A DNA stretch of 16,685 nt from JBBIVB01 sp964567515 (GCA_964567515.1 CAZMMW010000014.1:1-16685), one strand, 5' to 3'. Counted from the first letter of the stretch, positions 1 to 7,664 are shown. Made by a program: numbers and translations. Notes: generated from the sequence alone by a model not told the origin.

Positions 1-1088
1 AATATTTGCCAGTAAATTTTTAAATTCTCTTTTATAGCAGCATCTCTTGCTATTAAAGCCGAGGATATTATTAACCAAGGAACCAGGTATTCAACTTGTC
101 GTCTGGCTCTGGCAGCATAAACAAAAAAGATCAGAGTGATTAATAAAGCAGCGACAGTCTCTTTGCTCTGTTTTTTAATAGTAGCAAAAAATATGATTAG
201 GGATATAAAAGTAATTAATAAAGGTAGGGCAATTTGTTCAATTAAATCTGGCCAAGCATAAGGATACCATTCGGAACCAATGCCAATAATTTTGGTATAG
301 TTTATTAAAGCCATACCAAAAAGTTGTTTCAGATAGAGAAGGTTAGTGGGAAAATATGGATTAATTACCAAACCACAAAGTAATCCGGCCATGGTTGCCA
401 GCCACAAGTTTATATAAGGAGGAGCAAGAAATATTTTTATATAGTTTTTTATTAAGGTTTTAAATTTTAATCCGGCCAAATTAATGGTTTTTATAAGATC
501 ATACCAACTAGATACTAGAGTATAAGCGAATAACATTAGAATAATCACGGGCCAAGCGCTATAAAACCAAACAAACAGCCAGCTATAAATAAACAACCAC
601 CATCGTTGTCTAGTAATGATTAAATAAAATCCTAAAATAGATAAGCCAATTGACAATGACGGAGCTTTAACTAAACTCAAACGGAAAAGTAGAGAAGCAT
701 TGGTTAATAGTAATAATAACCACAATCCCAGCCAGGGGGTTTTTAATTTATGTAATAACCAAACAATAATTAAAATAGAAAAACTGGCCAAAAAAATAGT
801 AGCCAATTTAGTGCCTACCAAAGGATTACCTATTCCCACAAAGGGGATTAAAATAATATGGTATAGAAAATGATGATTAATATAAAAAAGTTTATATAAT
901 GAACTTTGGGTCCAGGGAAATTCTCGTAAAATACCATAATCACGCATCATCAGGCTAACTTTGGTATGATAAAAAGAATCTGGATCAGCTAAAGTAGGGC
1001 TACTTTGTAACCAAGTAAAGACGGTTACAGTAATGATTATAATCAATAAGATATTCCATCGTTTACTTAAAGGGAGCGTCAGTGGCAT
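1..1088 (-). CDS. Multi-pass membrane protein, GT-C/STT3-like glycosyltransferase candidate (3' end beyond window)
   Basis: The minus-strand frame is open from ATG at 1088-1086 to the left edge: 362 codons, C-terminus missing. Translation shows an N-terminal hydrophobic helix (about residues 11-27), then a loop with the acidic motif A-D-P-D-S-F-Y-H (D35 and D37), then R-E-F-P-W and an N-H-H-F-L-Y-H stretch near 71-77, followed by many hydrophobic segments. An Asp-x-Asp motif in the first outside loop followed by several membrane helices is the layout of GT-C enzymes such as STT3/AglB oligosaccharyltransferases and related lipid-linked-sugar transferases, so a role in protein or envelope glycosylation is inferred. 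A good ribosome site (AAAGGTGA on the minus strand, 1102-1095) sits 6 nt before the start, unlike most genes here. It is divergent from yebC. It could be another polytopic transferase; the exact substrate cannot be read. Confidence 0.6.
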   Translation of the reverse strand, partial: MPLTLPLSKRWNILLIIIITVTVFTWLQSSPTLADPDSFYHTKVSLMMRDYGILREFPWTQSSLYKLFYINHHFLYHIILIPFVGIGNPLVGTKLATIFLASFSILIIVWLLHKLKTPWLGLWLLLLLTNASLLFRLSLVKAPSLSIGLSILGFYLIITRQRWWLFIYSWLFVWFYSAWPVIILMLFAYTLVSSWYDLIKTINLAGLKFKTLIKNYIKIFLAPPYINLWLATMAGLLCGLVINPYFPTNLLYLKQLFGMALINYTKIIGIGSEWYPYAWPDLIEQIALPLLITFISLIIFFATIKKQSKETVAALLITLIFFVYAARARRQVEYLVPWLIISSALIARDAAIKENLKIYWQI

Positions 1089-1125
1089 AATAATTCACCT
1101 TTAAGTATAACAGCAACAGGATAAA

Positions 1126-1157
1126 TTTAAAATTAAAAATTAAAAGTTAAAAATTAT
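1126..1157. repeat. A/T-rich interspersed repeat, copy 1
   Basis: This 32-bp tract in the divergent intergenic region is an exact reverse complement of 8955-8986. It is related to the shorter copies at 8415-8435, 8436-8456 and 8846-8879. The shared core contains AAAATTAAAA and TTAAAAGTTAAAAATT. The sequence is low in complexity, but the single G/C is matched in place. Confidence 0.7.
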
Positions 1158-1207
1158 CATAATTTTAAAATTTAGATGACGCGTTCCTATAATTTTTAGT
1201 TAAAATT

Positions 1208-1216
1208 TGCTATAAT
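1208..1216 (+). promoter_or_regulatory. Extended -10 promoter element, likely for yebC-ruvC
   Basis: TGCTATAAT is a consensus TATAAT with an upstream TG, 51 nt before the yebC start. No good -35 is visible at 16-18 bp, which an extended -10 can tolerate. A second TATAAT lies at 1188-1193. The AT-rich setting makes chance matches likely, so this is a candidate only. Confidence 0.45.
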
Positions 1217-1267
1217 TTAATTGGTTAGTAATAATTTTCAATTTTACATTTTAAATTTTTCATTTTT

Positions 1268-1987
1268 ATGTCCGGTCATTCTAAATGGTCAACTATTAAA
1301 CGTCAAAAAGGAGTCACTGACGCTAAACGTGGTAAATTGTTTACCAAGCTAGGTCAAGCTATAACTTTAGCAGCGCGCGACGGAGGTGATCCTGTTATCA
1401 ATAATAAATTGCGTTTAGCTATAGATAAAGCTAGACAATTTAATATACCTAAAGATAATATTGAACGGGCTATTGCTCGCGGTATAGGCAGCGAGGGGGC
1501 AACTAATCTAGAAGAAATAGTTTATGAGGCTTATGGTCCTGGCGGAGCGGCTTTAGTTATAAGTTGTATAACTGATAATCGTTATCGTACTATCTCAGAA
1601 ATTAAACATGTTTTAACTAAATATAATGGACGATTGGCCGAAACCAATAGTGTACGTTGGCAATTTAAAATCAAAGCCGTTATTCAATTAACCGCTCCGT
1701 TAGGAAAAGAACGAGAAGATTTGGAGTTAGGATTAATTGAATTAGGTACGGATGAGTTATTGGATGAAGGCGGTCAGTTAATCGTTTATGCTCCGCCAGC
1801 TAATTTGGAACGCATTAAGCAGTTTATTGAAAAAAAAGGATTACCAGTAATTTATGCAGCGGTGGAGTTGATGTCTGATAATCCTTTAATGATCACTGAT
1901 AGGGAGATACAAAAACAACTGGATCAATTAAAAGAGGAGTTGGATAATTTAGATGATGTAGATAATATTTTTACCAATGAAAAATAA
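1268..1987 (+). CDS. yebC: YebC/PmpR family protein
   Basis: The 239-residue product begins M-S-G-H-S-K-W-S-T-I-K and continues with D-A-K-R-G-K-L-F-T-K-L, the signature N-terminus of the YebC/TACO1 family; length matches the family (about 240). Later blocks G-P-G-G-A-A and N-R-Y-R-T are also typical. Members are annotated as DNA-binding transcription regulators (PmpR), while the mitochondrial homologue TACO1 and some bacterial members act in translation, so the true role here could be either. The family is cytoplasmic. The gene ends 11 bp inside ruvC, implying co-transcription and translational coupling; yebC next to ruvC is the common bacterial arrangement. No Shine-Dalgarno precedes the ATG; the leader is a run of T/A tracts. 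The start is supported by the conserved M-S-G-H-S beginning. Confidence 0.95.
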   Translation: MSGHSKWSTIKRQKGVTDAKRGKLFTKLGQAITLAARDGGDPVINNKLRLAIDKARQFNIPKDNIERAIARGIGSEGATNLEEIVYEAYGPGGAALVISCITDNRYRTISEIKHVLTKYNGRLAETNSVRWQFKIKAVIQLTAPLGKEREDLELGLIELGTDELLDEGGQLIVYAPPANLERIKQFIEKKGLPVIYAAVELMSDNPLMITDREIQKQLDQLKEELDNLDDVDNIFTNEK

Positions 1988-2471
1988 TAATTTTAAAATT
2001 TTGGGTTTAGATCCTGGTTTTGGTCGCATTGGCTACGCGGTAATTTTAAACCAGTCTGATAGTTTGAAATTATTACATTTTGGCTGCTTGGAAACCGATA
2101 AGAAATTATTTTTACCTAATAGATTAAAACAACTGGCTGATTTTTTGGATAAACTCTTGTTAGAGGAGAAACCTCAATTAGTAGCTATGGAAAAATTATT
2201 TTTTGCTGCTAATACCAAAACAGCTCTGGAAGTCAGTGAAGCCAGAGGAGTGATGTTGTCTTGTATTGCCAAAAAAAATTTACTATTAACAGAATATACT
2301 CCTGCTCAGGTAAAATTAGCAGTTACCGGCGATGGTCGAGCGGATAAGAAACAAATTCAGAAAATGTTGAGGTTAATTTTTAAATTAACCGACAATATTG
2401 CTTCTGATGATGCTGCCGATGCGGTAGCGGTGGCGGTTTGCGCGGCCTTGACCCGATTTCCCTCTTTTTAG
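1977..2471 (+). CDS. ruvC: Holliday junction endonuclease RuvC
   Basis: The 164-residue product is a crossover-junction resolvase with an RNase H-like fold that cuts four-way junctions during recombination. The four acidic metal-binding residues are all present: D12 in G-L-D-P-G, E72 in A-M-E-K-L-F-F, and D145 and D148 in D-D-A-A-D-A. The F-F-A-A-N-T-K-T-A block following E72 and A-R-G-V after it match the family. Length is close to the E. coli enzyme (173). The ATG lies inside the last codons of yebC. In many bacteria ruvA and ruvB follow directly; here they do not, and galT follows after 40 bp, so the branch-migration partners must be encoded elsewhere or be missing. Confidence 0.95.
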   Translation: MKNNNFKILGLDPGFGRIGYAVILNQSDSLKLLHFGCLETDKKLFLPNRLKQLADFLDKLLLEEKPQLVAMEKLFFAANTKTALEVSEARGVMLSCIAKKNLLLTEYTPAQVKLAVTGDGRADKKQIQKMLRLIFKLTDNIASDDAADAVAVAVCAALTRFPSF

Positions 2472-2494
2472 CACCTAATTCAGTTATTTTATGT

Positions 2495-2512
2495 TAAACT
2501 AAAGTTAGTTTA
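2495..2512. promoter_or_regulatory. Perfect palindrome touching the galT start codon
   Basis: TAAACTAA-AG-TTAGTTTA has two perfect 8-bp arms around a 2-bp centre, and its last base is the A of the galT ATG. It lies in the 40-bp ruvC-galT spacer. It could be an operator, or a weak RNA hairpin at the initiation site; the 2-nt centre favours a DNA-level palindrome. No function is known. Confidence 0.4.
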
Positions 2513-3456
2513 TGTCAGGTCTTATTAAATCAGAGATTCGCAAGGATTATATACAAGATAAGTATGTAATTATTGCCCCTGGTCGTCATTTGCGGCCGCA
2601 ACATTTGGAGCAAATAAATTATGAAGTTAATTTAGCTAAAATTTCGTCTCATGATAAAAATTGTCCGTTTTGTTCAGTGAATTTGAAGTTAGCTAAAAAG
2701 ATTATTGGCAGTAAAAAATCTTGGCAGATAGTAGTGTTACCTAATAAATATCCAGCTGTGAGTTTAACTAATCCCAAAGCCTATGGTCAGCAGGAAGTAG
2801 TAATAGAAACACCTGCTCATGATATACATTTGGAAGATTTAGCTATTCAGCGTATAGTTAAAATTTTGGAAGTTTATTCTGCGCGGACTGAGGCGTTAAT
2901 GGCTAATTCTAAGTTAGAGTATATTTTGATTTTTAAAAATAATGGCGGGCGCGCCGGAGCTTCATTGCAGCACGCTCATTCGCAGATATTTGCTACCAGT
3001 TTCCTGCCCCCGCATTTAGCTGATAAATCGCAAAGGACTCAAGAATATAAACTACGCACTGGTCACTGTGTTTATTGTGATGTGATTAAAAAAGAAGAAA
3101 TAGGTCCCCGTTTGGTTTTTGCTGATAAGTGGGTGGTGGCTTTTACGCCTTATGCTTCAATGTATAATTATGAGTTATGGATTATGCCTCGTCGACATCT
3201 TGATAATATTACTAATTTAAAATCAGTGGAAAGAAAATCTTTTGCCAAAATATTACAACGGGCCTTAATTAAAATTTCTCATCAATTAAAACTACCTTAT
3301 AATTATTATTTTCATCAAGTGGTTCATGACGAAGATCAGCATTTATATTTGAAAATTACACCGCGCGGTACAGCTTGGGCAGGAGTAGAAATAGGTTCTG
3401 GTTTGATTATCAATCCTATTTCTCCAGAAAGCGCAGCTAATTTTTATCGTCAGTGA
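2512..3456 (+). CDS. galT: Galactose-1-phosphate uridylyltransferase
   Basis: The 314-residue product has the HIT-superfamily transferase layout of GalT, which swaps UMP between UDP-glucose and galactose-1-phosphate in the Leloir pathway through a uridylyl-histidine intermediate. The N-terminus R-K-D-Y-I-Q-D-K-Y-V-I-I-A-P-G-R-H matches the family opening. C51-x2-C54 and C186-x2-C189 are probable zinc ligands, and the H154-A-H156-S-Q158 motif holds the active-site histidine (the E. coli enzyme has H-P-H-G-Q). The end, F-H268 to G-x-E-I-G-S-G and N-P-I-S-P-E-x-A-A, is also typical. No other galactose gene is next to it, so the substrate could be another sugar-1-phosphate. No clear ribosome site; a palindrome touches the ATG. 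Its TGA stop adjoins or overlaps the leuS start. Confidence 0.88.
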   Translation: MSGLIKSEIRKDYIQDKYVIIAPGRHLRPQHLEQINYEVNLAKISSHDKNCPFCSVNLKLAKKIIGSKKSWQIVVLPNKYPAVSLTNPKAYGQQEVVIETPAHDIHLEDLAIQRIVKILEVYSARTEALMANSKLEYILIFKNNGGRAGASLQHAHSQIFATSFLPPHLADKSQRTQEYKLRTGHCVYCDVIKKEEIGPRLVFADKWVVAFTPYASMYNYELWIMPRRHLDNITNLKSVERKSFAKILQRALIKISHQLKLPYNYYFHQVVHDEDQHLYLKITPRGTAWAGVEIGSGLIINPISPESAANFYRQ

Positions 3457-3458
3457 TT

Positions 3459-6400
3459 ATGTCGGCTAACAATTATGAACCTCAAATAATAGAAGCGAAA
3501 TGGCAGGCGTTCTGGGACAAAGAGCACACTTTTAAAACTGAAGATGAAATCAAGGTTAAAAAATCTTATGTTTTAGATATGTTTCCTTATCCATCGGCCC
3601 AAGGATTACATGTAGGCCATCCGGAAGGTTATACAGCCACTGATATTTATTGCCGGTATTTAAGAATGAAAGGGGTTAATGTGCTTCACCCTATGGGTTG
3701 GGACGCTTTTGGTTTACCAGCGGAAAATTATGCTATTAAAATAGGTAAACACCCAGGAGAAATTACCCAACAAAATATAAATAACTTTCGTAGACAAATT
3801 AAGTCTTTAGGTTTTTCTTATGATTGGTCACGCGAGCTAAGCACAGCCGATCCGTCTTATTACCAATGGACCCAGTGGTTATTTTTAAAGTTATATGCCA
3901 AAGGATTGGCTTATCAAAAGGAAGCTCCGGTTAATTGGTGCCGGTCTTGCCAGACGGTATTAGCCAACGAGCAGGTGACAAATGGAGAGTGTGAACGCTG
4001 CCATAGCAAAGTAGAGCAAAGACAAATGAGACAATGGTTTTTTAAGATTACAGCCTATGCTGATGAATTATTAAAAGATTTGGGTCAATTAGATTGGCCG
4101 GCTAATATTGTGGAGATGCAAAAGAATTGGATTGGAAAATCGGAAGGCGCAGAAGTTAATTTTCCCTTAGTGAACAAAAAAGTGGAAAGATTTGTTATTT
4201 TACATGGCAGGGAAGGGTCGCCAGATGAAAATTTTATTCCTGTCTTAAAAAAAGGATTAGAGTCACTGGGTTATATAGTCGAGACACCAATTTTGCCAGA
4301 TACCAAAAATCCAGATGATATCAGGCAGATGGAATATGTAAAAAAACATTGTAATCTTGATAGTAAAACGGTTATAGTTGGTCATTCCTTTGGTGGCATC
4401 GTAGCTTTACGTTTATTGGAGCAGGGAATAAAAGTAAATAAAGTAATTTTAGTCAGCACGCCTTTTACTGGTAAGTTTTTAGATAACAAAGATCGTCCAT
4501 CAGTTGTATACGCTTGCAAAAAAGGTTTTGATTTTGAAACTATTATTAAAAATGCTGATAATTTTGTGGTTTTGGGAGATACTAAAGATTATGTTGTTTC
4601 TATTAAGGAGGCGGAAATGTTTGCTGATAAACTAAAGGTTAAGGCAAGATTAGTTGAAGCTAATGAGGCACATTTTTGTGCTGTTGAAGAGCCAGAAATT
4701 TTTAATGTTTGTACTGATGTTATAAAAATTTTTACCACCCGATTGGATACTATTTTTGGCGCGACTTATTTAGTGCTGGCGCCGGAGCACGAATTAGTTC
4801 AACGGTTAAAATTCAGGATTACCAATTGGCCAGAAGTAGAAAAATATATAAAAAAATCCCAAACTAGAACAGAGTTAGAAAGAAAAGCTGAAAACAAGAA
4901 GAAGACTGGTGTAAAATTGGAAGGTTTGATGGCGATAAATCCAGCTAACAAAGAGGAAATCCCAATTTTTATTGCTGATTACGTTTTAACCTCTTACGGC
5001 ACTGGCGCCATTATGGCTGTACCAGCGCATGATGAAAGAGATTGGGGATTTGCGCAAACATTTGGACAGAGAATTATCAATGTAATTAAACCAGTAGTCG
5101 ACCCTTCTCGTTTTGATGATTATTTTTTCGGTGTTGTTAGTTTAGCAGTTATTGAGGGAGAATCCGTAGAAGGTCATAATCGTCGTATTTTGATCGATAA
5201 GTTAAAGGCTATCAGCAAAGGTCAAGCTGGTTGGTCGGGTCTTGGTCTACTAGTTAATTCAGAAGAATTTGATGGTTTAAGTTCCAAAGAAGCCGTTCTT
5301 AAAATTGCTAAAAAAATTGGCGCCAAATTAACTACTCAATATCGTTTGCGCGATTGGCTTATCTCTCGTCAGCGTTACTGGGGAGCGCCGATTCCGATTA
5401 TTCACTGCTCTAAGTGCGGTGCGATGCCAGTTCCAGAAAAGGATTTGCCAGTTAAGCTTCCTGATGATGTGGATTTTCGCCCCACAGGCGAGTCGCCTCT
5501 TAAGCGATCTAAATCATTTCATCAGGTAAAATGTCCTAAGTGCGGTCAAGAGGCCCGTCGGGAAAGCGACACTATGGATACTTTTGTAGATTCGTCTTGG
5601 TATTGGTTGCGTTATTGTGATCCGCAGAATAATCAGGAAGCTTTTAATCCTAAAAAAATTACTACTTGGTGTCCGGTTGATTTTTATGTTGGTGGCGCTG
5701 AACATGCTGTATTGCATCTTTTGTATGCGCGATTTATTACCAAAACACTAGCTGATCTTGATTATATAAAATTTCGCGAGCCATTTTTAAAATTGCGTAA
5801 TCAAGGATTAATTTTAGGCGAAGACGGACAAAAGATGTCTAAATCGCGTGGCAATGTTATTAATCCAGATGAAATTGTTGCTAAATATGGAGCTGATACC
5901 TTTCGCCTTTATGAAATGTTCATGGGCCCTCTGGAAGATAGTAAACCATGGAATACCTCTAGTATTATTGGCGCGAGAAGGTTTTTAGATAAGGCTTGGC
6001 GTTTGGTTAACAATTTAATAACTGGACAGGAGACAGTTAATAATAAAGCAGAAACGGATTTAAAATATTGGTCTGCTTATACTATTAAGAAAGTCACTGG
6101 TGATATTGAATCGTTTAATTTTAATACAGCGATTAGTACTCTAATGGAGTTCAGTAATGTAATATCATCAGTGACGGCTGGTCAGGAAAAAATGAAAGCT
6201 GTTAAAAACTTATTACTTTTACTTTATCCTTTTACTCCTCACATAACCTCGGAGCTTTGGCAAAGATTAGGTGAAGTTAAATATATTTGGCAGCAAACTT
6301 GGCCTGAGTGGCAGGAGAAAGTTTTGATAAAAAAGAAGGTCAAAATAGTCGTACAGATTAATGGCAAGGTGCGTGATACTGTTGATTGCGCTAGAGGATC

Positions 6401-6521
6401 TACTCAAACTGTGGTAGAAGAAACGGTCAAACAATCTGTTAAGGTCAATCAATATTTAACCGGCAATATTAGCAAAGTTGTTTATATTAAAGACAAGCTG
6501 ATAAATTTTGTGGTGGAATAA
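3459..6521 (+). CDS. leuS: Leucyl-tRNA synthetase with an inserted alpha/beta hydrolase domain
   Basis: This class Ia synthetase charges tRNA-Leu. From ATG 3459 it has 1,020 residues, against about 810-880 usually. Visible landmarks are: HIGH-type H-V-G-H (51-54), a zinc knuckle (C161, C164, C178, C181), the editing domain with T-T-R-L-D-T (426-431) and H-D-E-R-D (524-528), cysteine pairs at 650/653 and 692/695, and K-M-S-K-S (792-796), followed by an anticodon-binding helical part and a C-terminal V-Q-I-N-G-K-V-R segment. The excess length is mainly a hydrolase insertion at about 239-422. There is also a longer than usual linker at about 546-597, between the editing domain and the second catalytic half. 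An in-frame GTG at 3453 would overlap galT by 4 bp (GTGA) and add two residues; the ATG two bases after the galT stop is chosen because M-S-A-N-N-Y-E-P fits the family start. Either way it is coupled to galT. Confidence 0.95.
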   Translation: MSANNYEPQIIEAKWQAFWDKEHTFKTEDEIKVKKSYVLDMFPYPSAQGLHVGHPEGYTATDIYCRYLRMKGVNVLHPMGWDAFGLPAENYAIKIGKHPGEITQQNINNFRRQIKSLGFSYDWSRELSTADPSYYQWTQWLFLKLYAKGLAYQKEAPVNWCRSCQTVLANEQVTNGECERCHSKVEQRQMRQWFFKITAYADELLKDLGQLDWPANIVEMQKNWIGKSEGAEVNFPLVNKKVERFVILHGREGSPDENFIPVLKKGLESLGYIVETPILPDTKNPDDIRQMEYVKKHCNLDSKTVIVGHSFGGIVALRLLEQGIKVNKVILVSTPFTGKFLDNKDRPSVVYACKKGFDFETIIKNADNFVVLGDTKDYVVSIKEAEMFADKLKVKARLVEANEAHFCAVEEPEIFNVCTDVIKIFTTRLDTIFGATYLVLAPEHELVQRLKFRITNWPEVEKYIKKSQTRTELERKAENKKKTGVKLEGLMAINPANKEEIPIFIADYVLTSYGTGAIMAVPAHDERDWGFAQTFGQRIINVIKPVVDPSRFDDYFFGVVSLAVIEGESVEGHNRRILIDKLKAISKGQAGWSGLGLLVNSEEFDGLSSKEAVLKIAKKIGAKLTTQYRLRDWLISRQRYWGAPIPIIHCSKCGAMPVPEKDLPVKLPDDVDFRPTGESPLKRSKSFHQVKCPKCGQEARRESDTMDTFVDSSWYWLRYCDPQNNQEAFNPKKITTWCPVDFYVGGAEHAVLHLLYARFITKTLADLDYIKFREPFLKLRNQGLILGEDGQKMSKSRGNVINPDEIVAKYGADTFRLYEMFMGPLEDSKPWNTSSIIGARRFLDKAWRLVNNLITGQETVNNKAETDLKYWSAYTIKKVTGDIESFNFNTAISTLMEFSNVISSVTAGQEKMKAVKNLLLLLYPFTPHITSELWQRLGEVKYIWQQTWPEWQEKVLIKKKVKIVVQINGKVRDTVDCARGSTQTVVEETVKQSVKVNQYLTGNISKVVYIKDKLINFVVE
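4173..4724 (+). other. RBBP9/YdeN-like serine hydrolase domain inserted in LeuRS
   Basis: This is an in-frame segment of about 184 residues between editing-domain strands ending G-A-E-V-N-F-P-L-V and starting I-K-I-F-T-T-R. In ordinary LeuRS these strands are joined by a short turn. The segment reads as a whole small alpha/beta hydrolase of the RBBP9/YdeN type: V-I-L-H-G near its start, nucleophile elbow G-H-S-F-G-G (Ser310 in LeuRS numbering from 3459), a late strand ending L-G-D-T-K-D-Y with Asp374 or Asp377, and N-E-A-H-F with His405. Order and spacing of Ser, Asp and His fit the family triad, so it is probably active. Both sides of the LeuRS continue in frame with no stop, and the synthetase motifs remain intact. 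Substrate unknown. Confidence 0.85.
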
Positions 6522-6540
6522 AACACTTTTAAACTATAAA

Positions 6541-6643
6541 GTCTAATGTTTAATTTCTAAACAAATCTCAATGATTAAATCCAAAAACTAAAATTTTTTG
6601 ATGTTTGGATTTTGAAATTTGATAATGTTTAGATATTAGGGTT
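6541..6643. repeat. Imperfect inverted repeat in the leuS-rsmA spacer
   Basis: The arms centre on about 6594. AAATCCAAA (6577-6585) pairs exactly with TTTGGATTT (6604-6612). Farther out, TCTAAACA near 6556 pairs with TGTTTAGA near 6627, with poorly matched sequence between. As RNA it would form a long weak stem; as DNA it resembles a degenerate miniature repeat. No T-run follows, so it is not a standard terminator. Confidence 0.5.
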
Positions 6644-6668
6644 CCCGCCTGCCAAAGCTAACCCCTAA
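6636..6668. repeat. Small hairpin TTAGGGTT / AACCCCTAA
   Basis: TTAGGGTT (6636-6643) and AACCCCTAA (6660-6668) pair with one bulged C around a 16-nt loop. It holds the only G/C-rich stretch of this spacer and could be a weak transcription stop after leuS, but it is followed by AAATATAATTT rather than a T-run. Confidence 0.35.
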
Positions 6669-6732
6669 AATATAATTTCAAGCAAGAACATAAAATTTTT
6701 AATTCATGATTCATAATTCTTGATTTTAAATT

Positions 6733-7605
6733 ATGTTGCCTCATAATTTACTCGCTTGGACTAAACAGAGTTTACGGCAATATAATTTGCGGGCTGGTCA
6801 AAAATTAGGTCAGCATTTTTTAGTTGACTCGGAGGCCTTGCAAGACATCATCAATGCCGCCGAACTAAATTCAACAGATAAAGTTTTAGAAATAGGCGGC
6901 GGTTTAGGTGTTTTGACTTTGGCTTTATTAGAAACAGGAGCCCAAGTAACCACAGTAGAATTAGATAAAAAATTAATTACCGGCTTAAAAAAATTATCCT
7001 TGGTTAATAATTTACAGGTAATAGCCAGTGATGTATTGAGATTAAGCGACCATAAAATTATAGAACTTTTAAAATTACAGCCAGCAGAACAATTTAGTAT
7101 TGTCAGTAATTTACCTTATGAGATAAGCGGCGTTTTTTTACGTAAATTTTTAGAAAGTAAATTACCTATTAAACAACTAATAATATTATTACAAAAAGAA
7201 GTAGCGCAAAGATTGCAGGCCCAAGCTGGCGATATGAGTTTATTAGGATTATTAGCCCAAGCAACCAGCGAAGTAAAGTTAGTACGTTTAGTTAAATCGG
7301 ATAGTTTTTATCCTCCGCCTCAAGTTGAGTCAGCTTTAGTAAAAATAATTCCCAAAACAGATCAAGCCAAGTTGGCTTGGTGGGGTAAAGCAGATTGGTC
7401 CTGGCTGTGGCGGGTGGCCAGGATAGGTTTTGCCGCTAAACGGAAAACCTTGGCTAACAATTTAAGTTCGGCTCTGCCATTATCTACCAAGGAGGCCCAA
7501 GAATTATTAACAAAGTTAAATTTAAACCCTTTGGCTAGGGCCCAAGAATTGTCAGCTGAAAAGTGGGTGGCTTTAGCTCAGGCATTGTTTAAACATCAGG
7601 GATAA
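6733..7605 (+). CDS. rsmA: 16S rRNA dimethyladenosine transferase RsmA/KsgA
   Basis: The 290-residue product is the SAM-dependent enzyme that dimethylates two adjacent adenines in the 3' hairpin of 16S rRNA (A1518 and A1519 in E. coli), a late step of small-subunit assembly. Motifs in order are: G-Q-K-L-G-Q-H-F-L (23-30), SAM-binding E-I-G-G-G-L-G (53-59), acidic V-E-L-D (75-78), D100 after the next strand, catalytic N-L-P-Y (126-129), and F-Y-P-P-P-Q-V-E-S-A-L (192-202), with F-A-A-K-R-K-T-L in the C-terminal domain. Length is close to the family norm of about 270. It stands alone after a 211-bp spacer, so it probably has its own promoter, though I could not define one. No Shine-Dalgarno is visible before the ATG. 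Confidence 0.95.
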   Translation: MLPHNLLAWTKQSLRQYNLRAGQKLGQHFLVDSEALQDIINAAELNSTDKVLEIGGGLGVLTLALLETGAQVTTVELDKKLITGLKKLSLVNNLQVIASDVLRLSDHKIIELLKLQPAEQFSIVSNLPYEISGVFLRKFLESKLPIKQLIILLQKEVAQRLQAQAGDMSLLGLLAQATSEVKLVRLVKSDSFYPPPQVESALVKIIPKTDQAKLAWWGKADWSWLWRVARIGFAAKRKTLANNLSSALPLSTKEAQELLTKLNLNPLARAQELSAEKWVALAQALFKHQG

Positions 7606-7612
7606 TTTTTCC

Positions 7613-7641
7613 TTGACTTTTTTATTTTATTGTGATATAAT
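7613..7641 (+). promoter_or_regulatory. Near-consensus sigma-70 promoter
   Basis: TTGACT (7613-7618) and TATAAT (7636-7641) are separated by exactly 17 bp, and TGA directly before the -10 makes it an extended -10 as well. It lies 8 bp after the rsmA stop and 23 bp before the GTG of the next gene, implying a leader of about 16 nt. It is the strongest promoter match seen in the window. Confidence 0.85.
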
Positions 7642-7664
7642 GTTAATAGTTTGAATACATCATT

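Noticed and set aside
1104..1109. Minus-strand TATACT with upstream TG before the membrane protein gene
   Set aside because: The predicted start of transcription would fall inside the ribosome site, leaving almost no leader.
3453..3455. GTG start for leuS overlapping the galT stop by four bases
   Set aside because: It is possible, but the ATG at 3459 is a better codon and gives the normal family beginning; the difference is two residues.
5514..6452. Minus-strand open frames inside leuS
   Set aside because: They lie antisense to a clear conserved gene, lack recognisable motifs and are short.
6671..6676. TATAAT upstream of rsmA
   Set aside because: No -35 or TG extension fits it, and such hexamers are expected by chance in this A/T-rich spacer.
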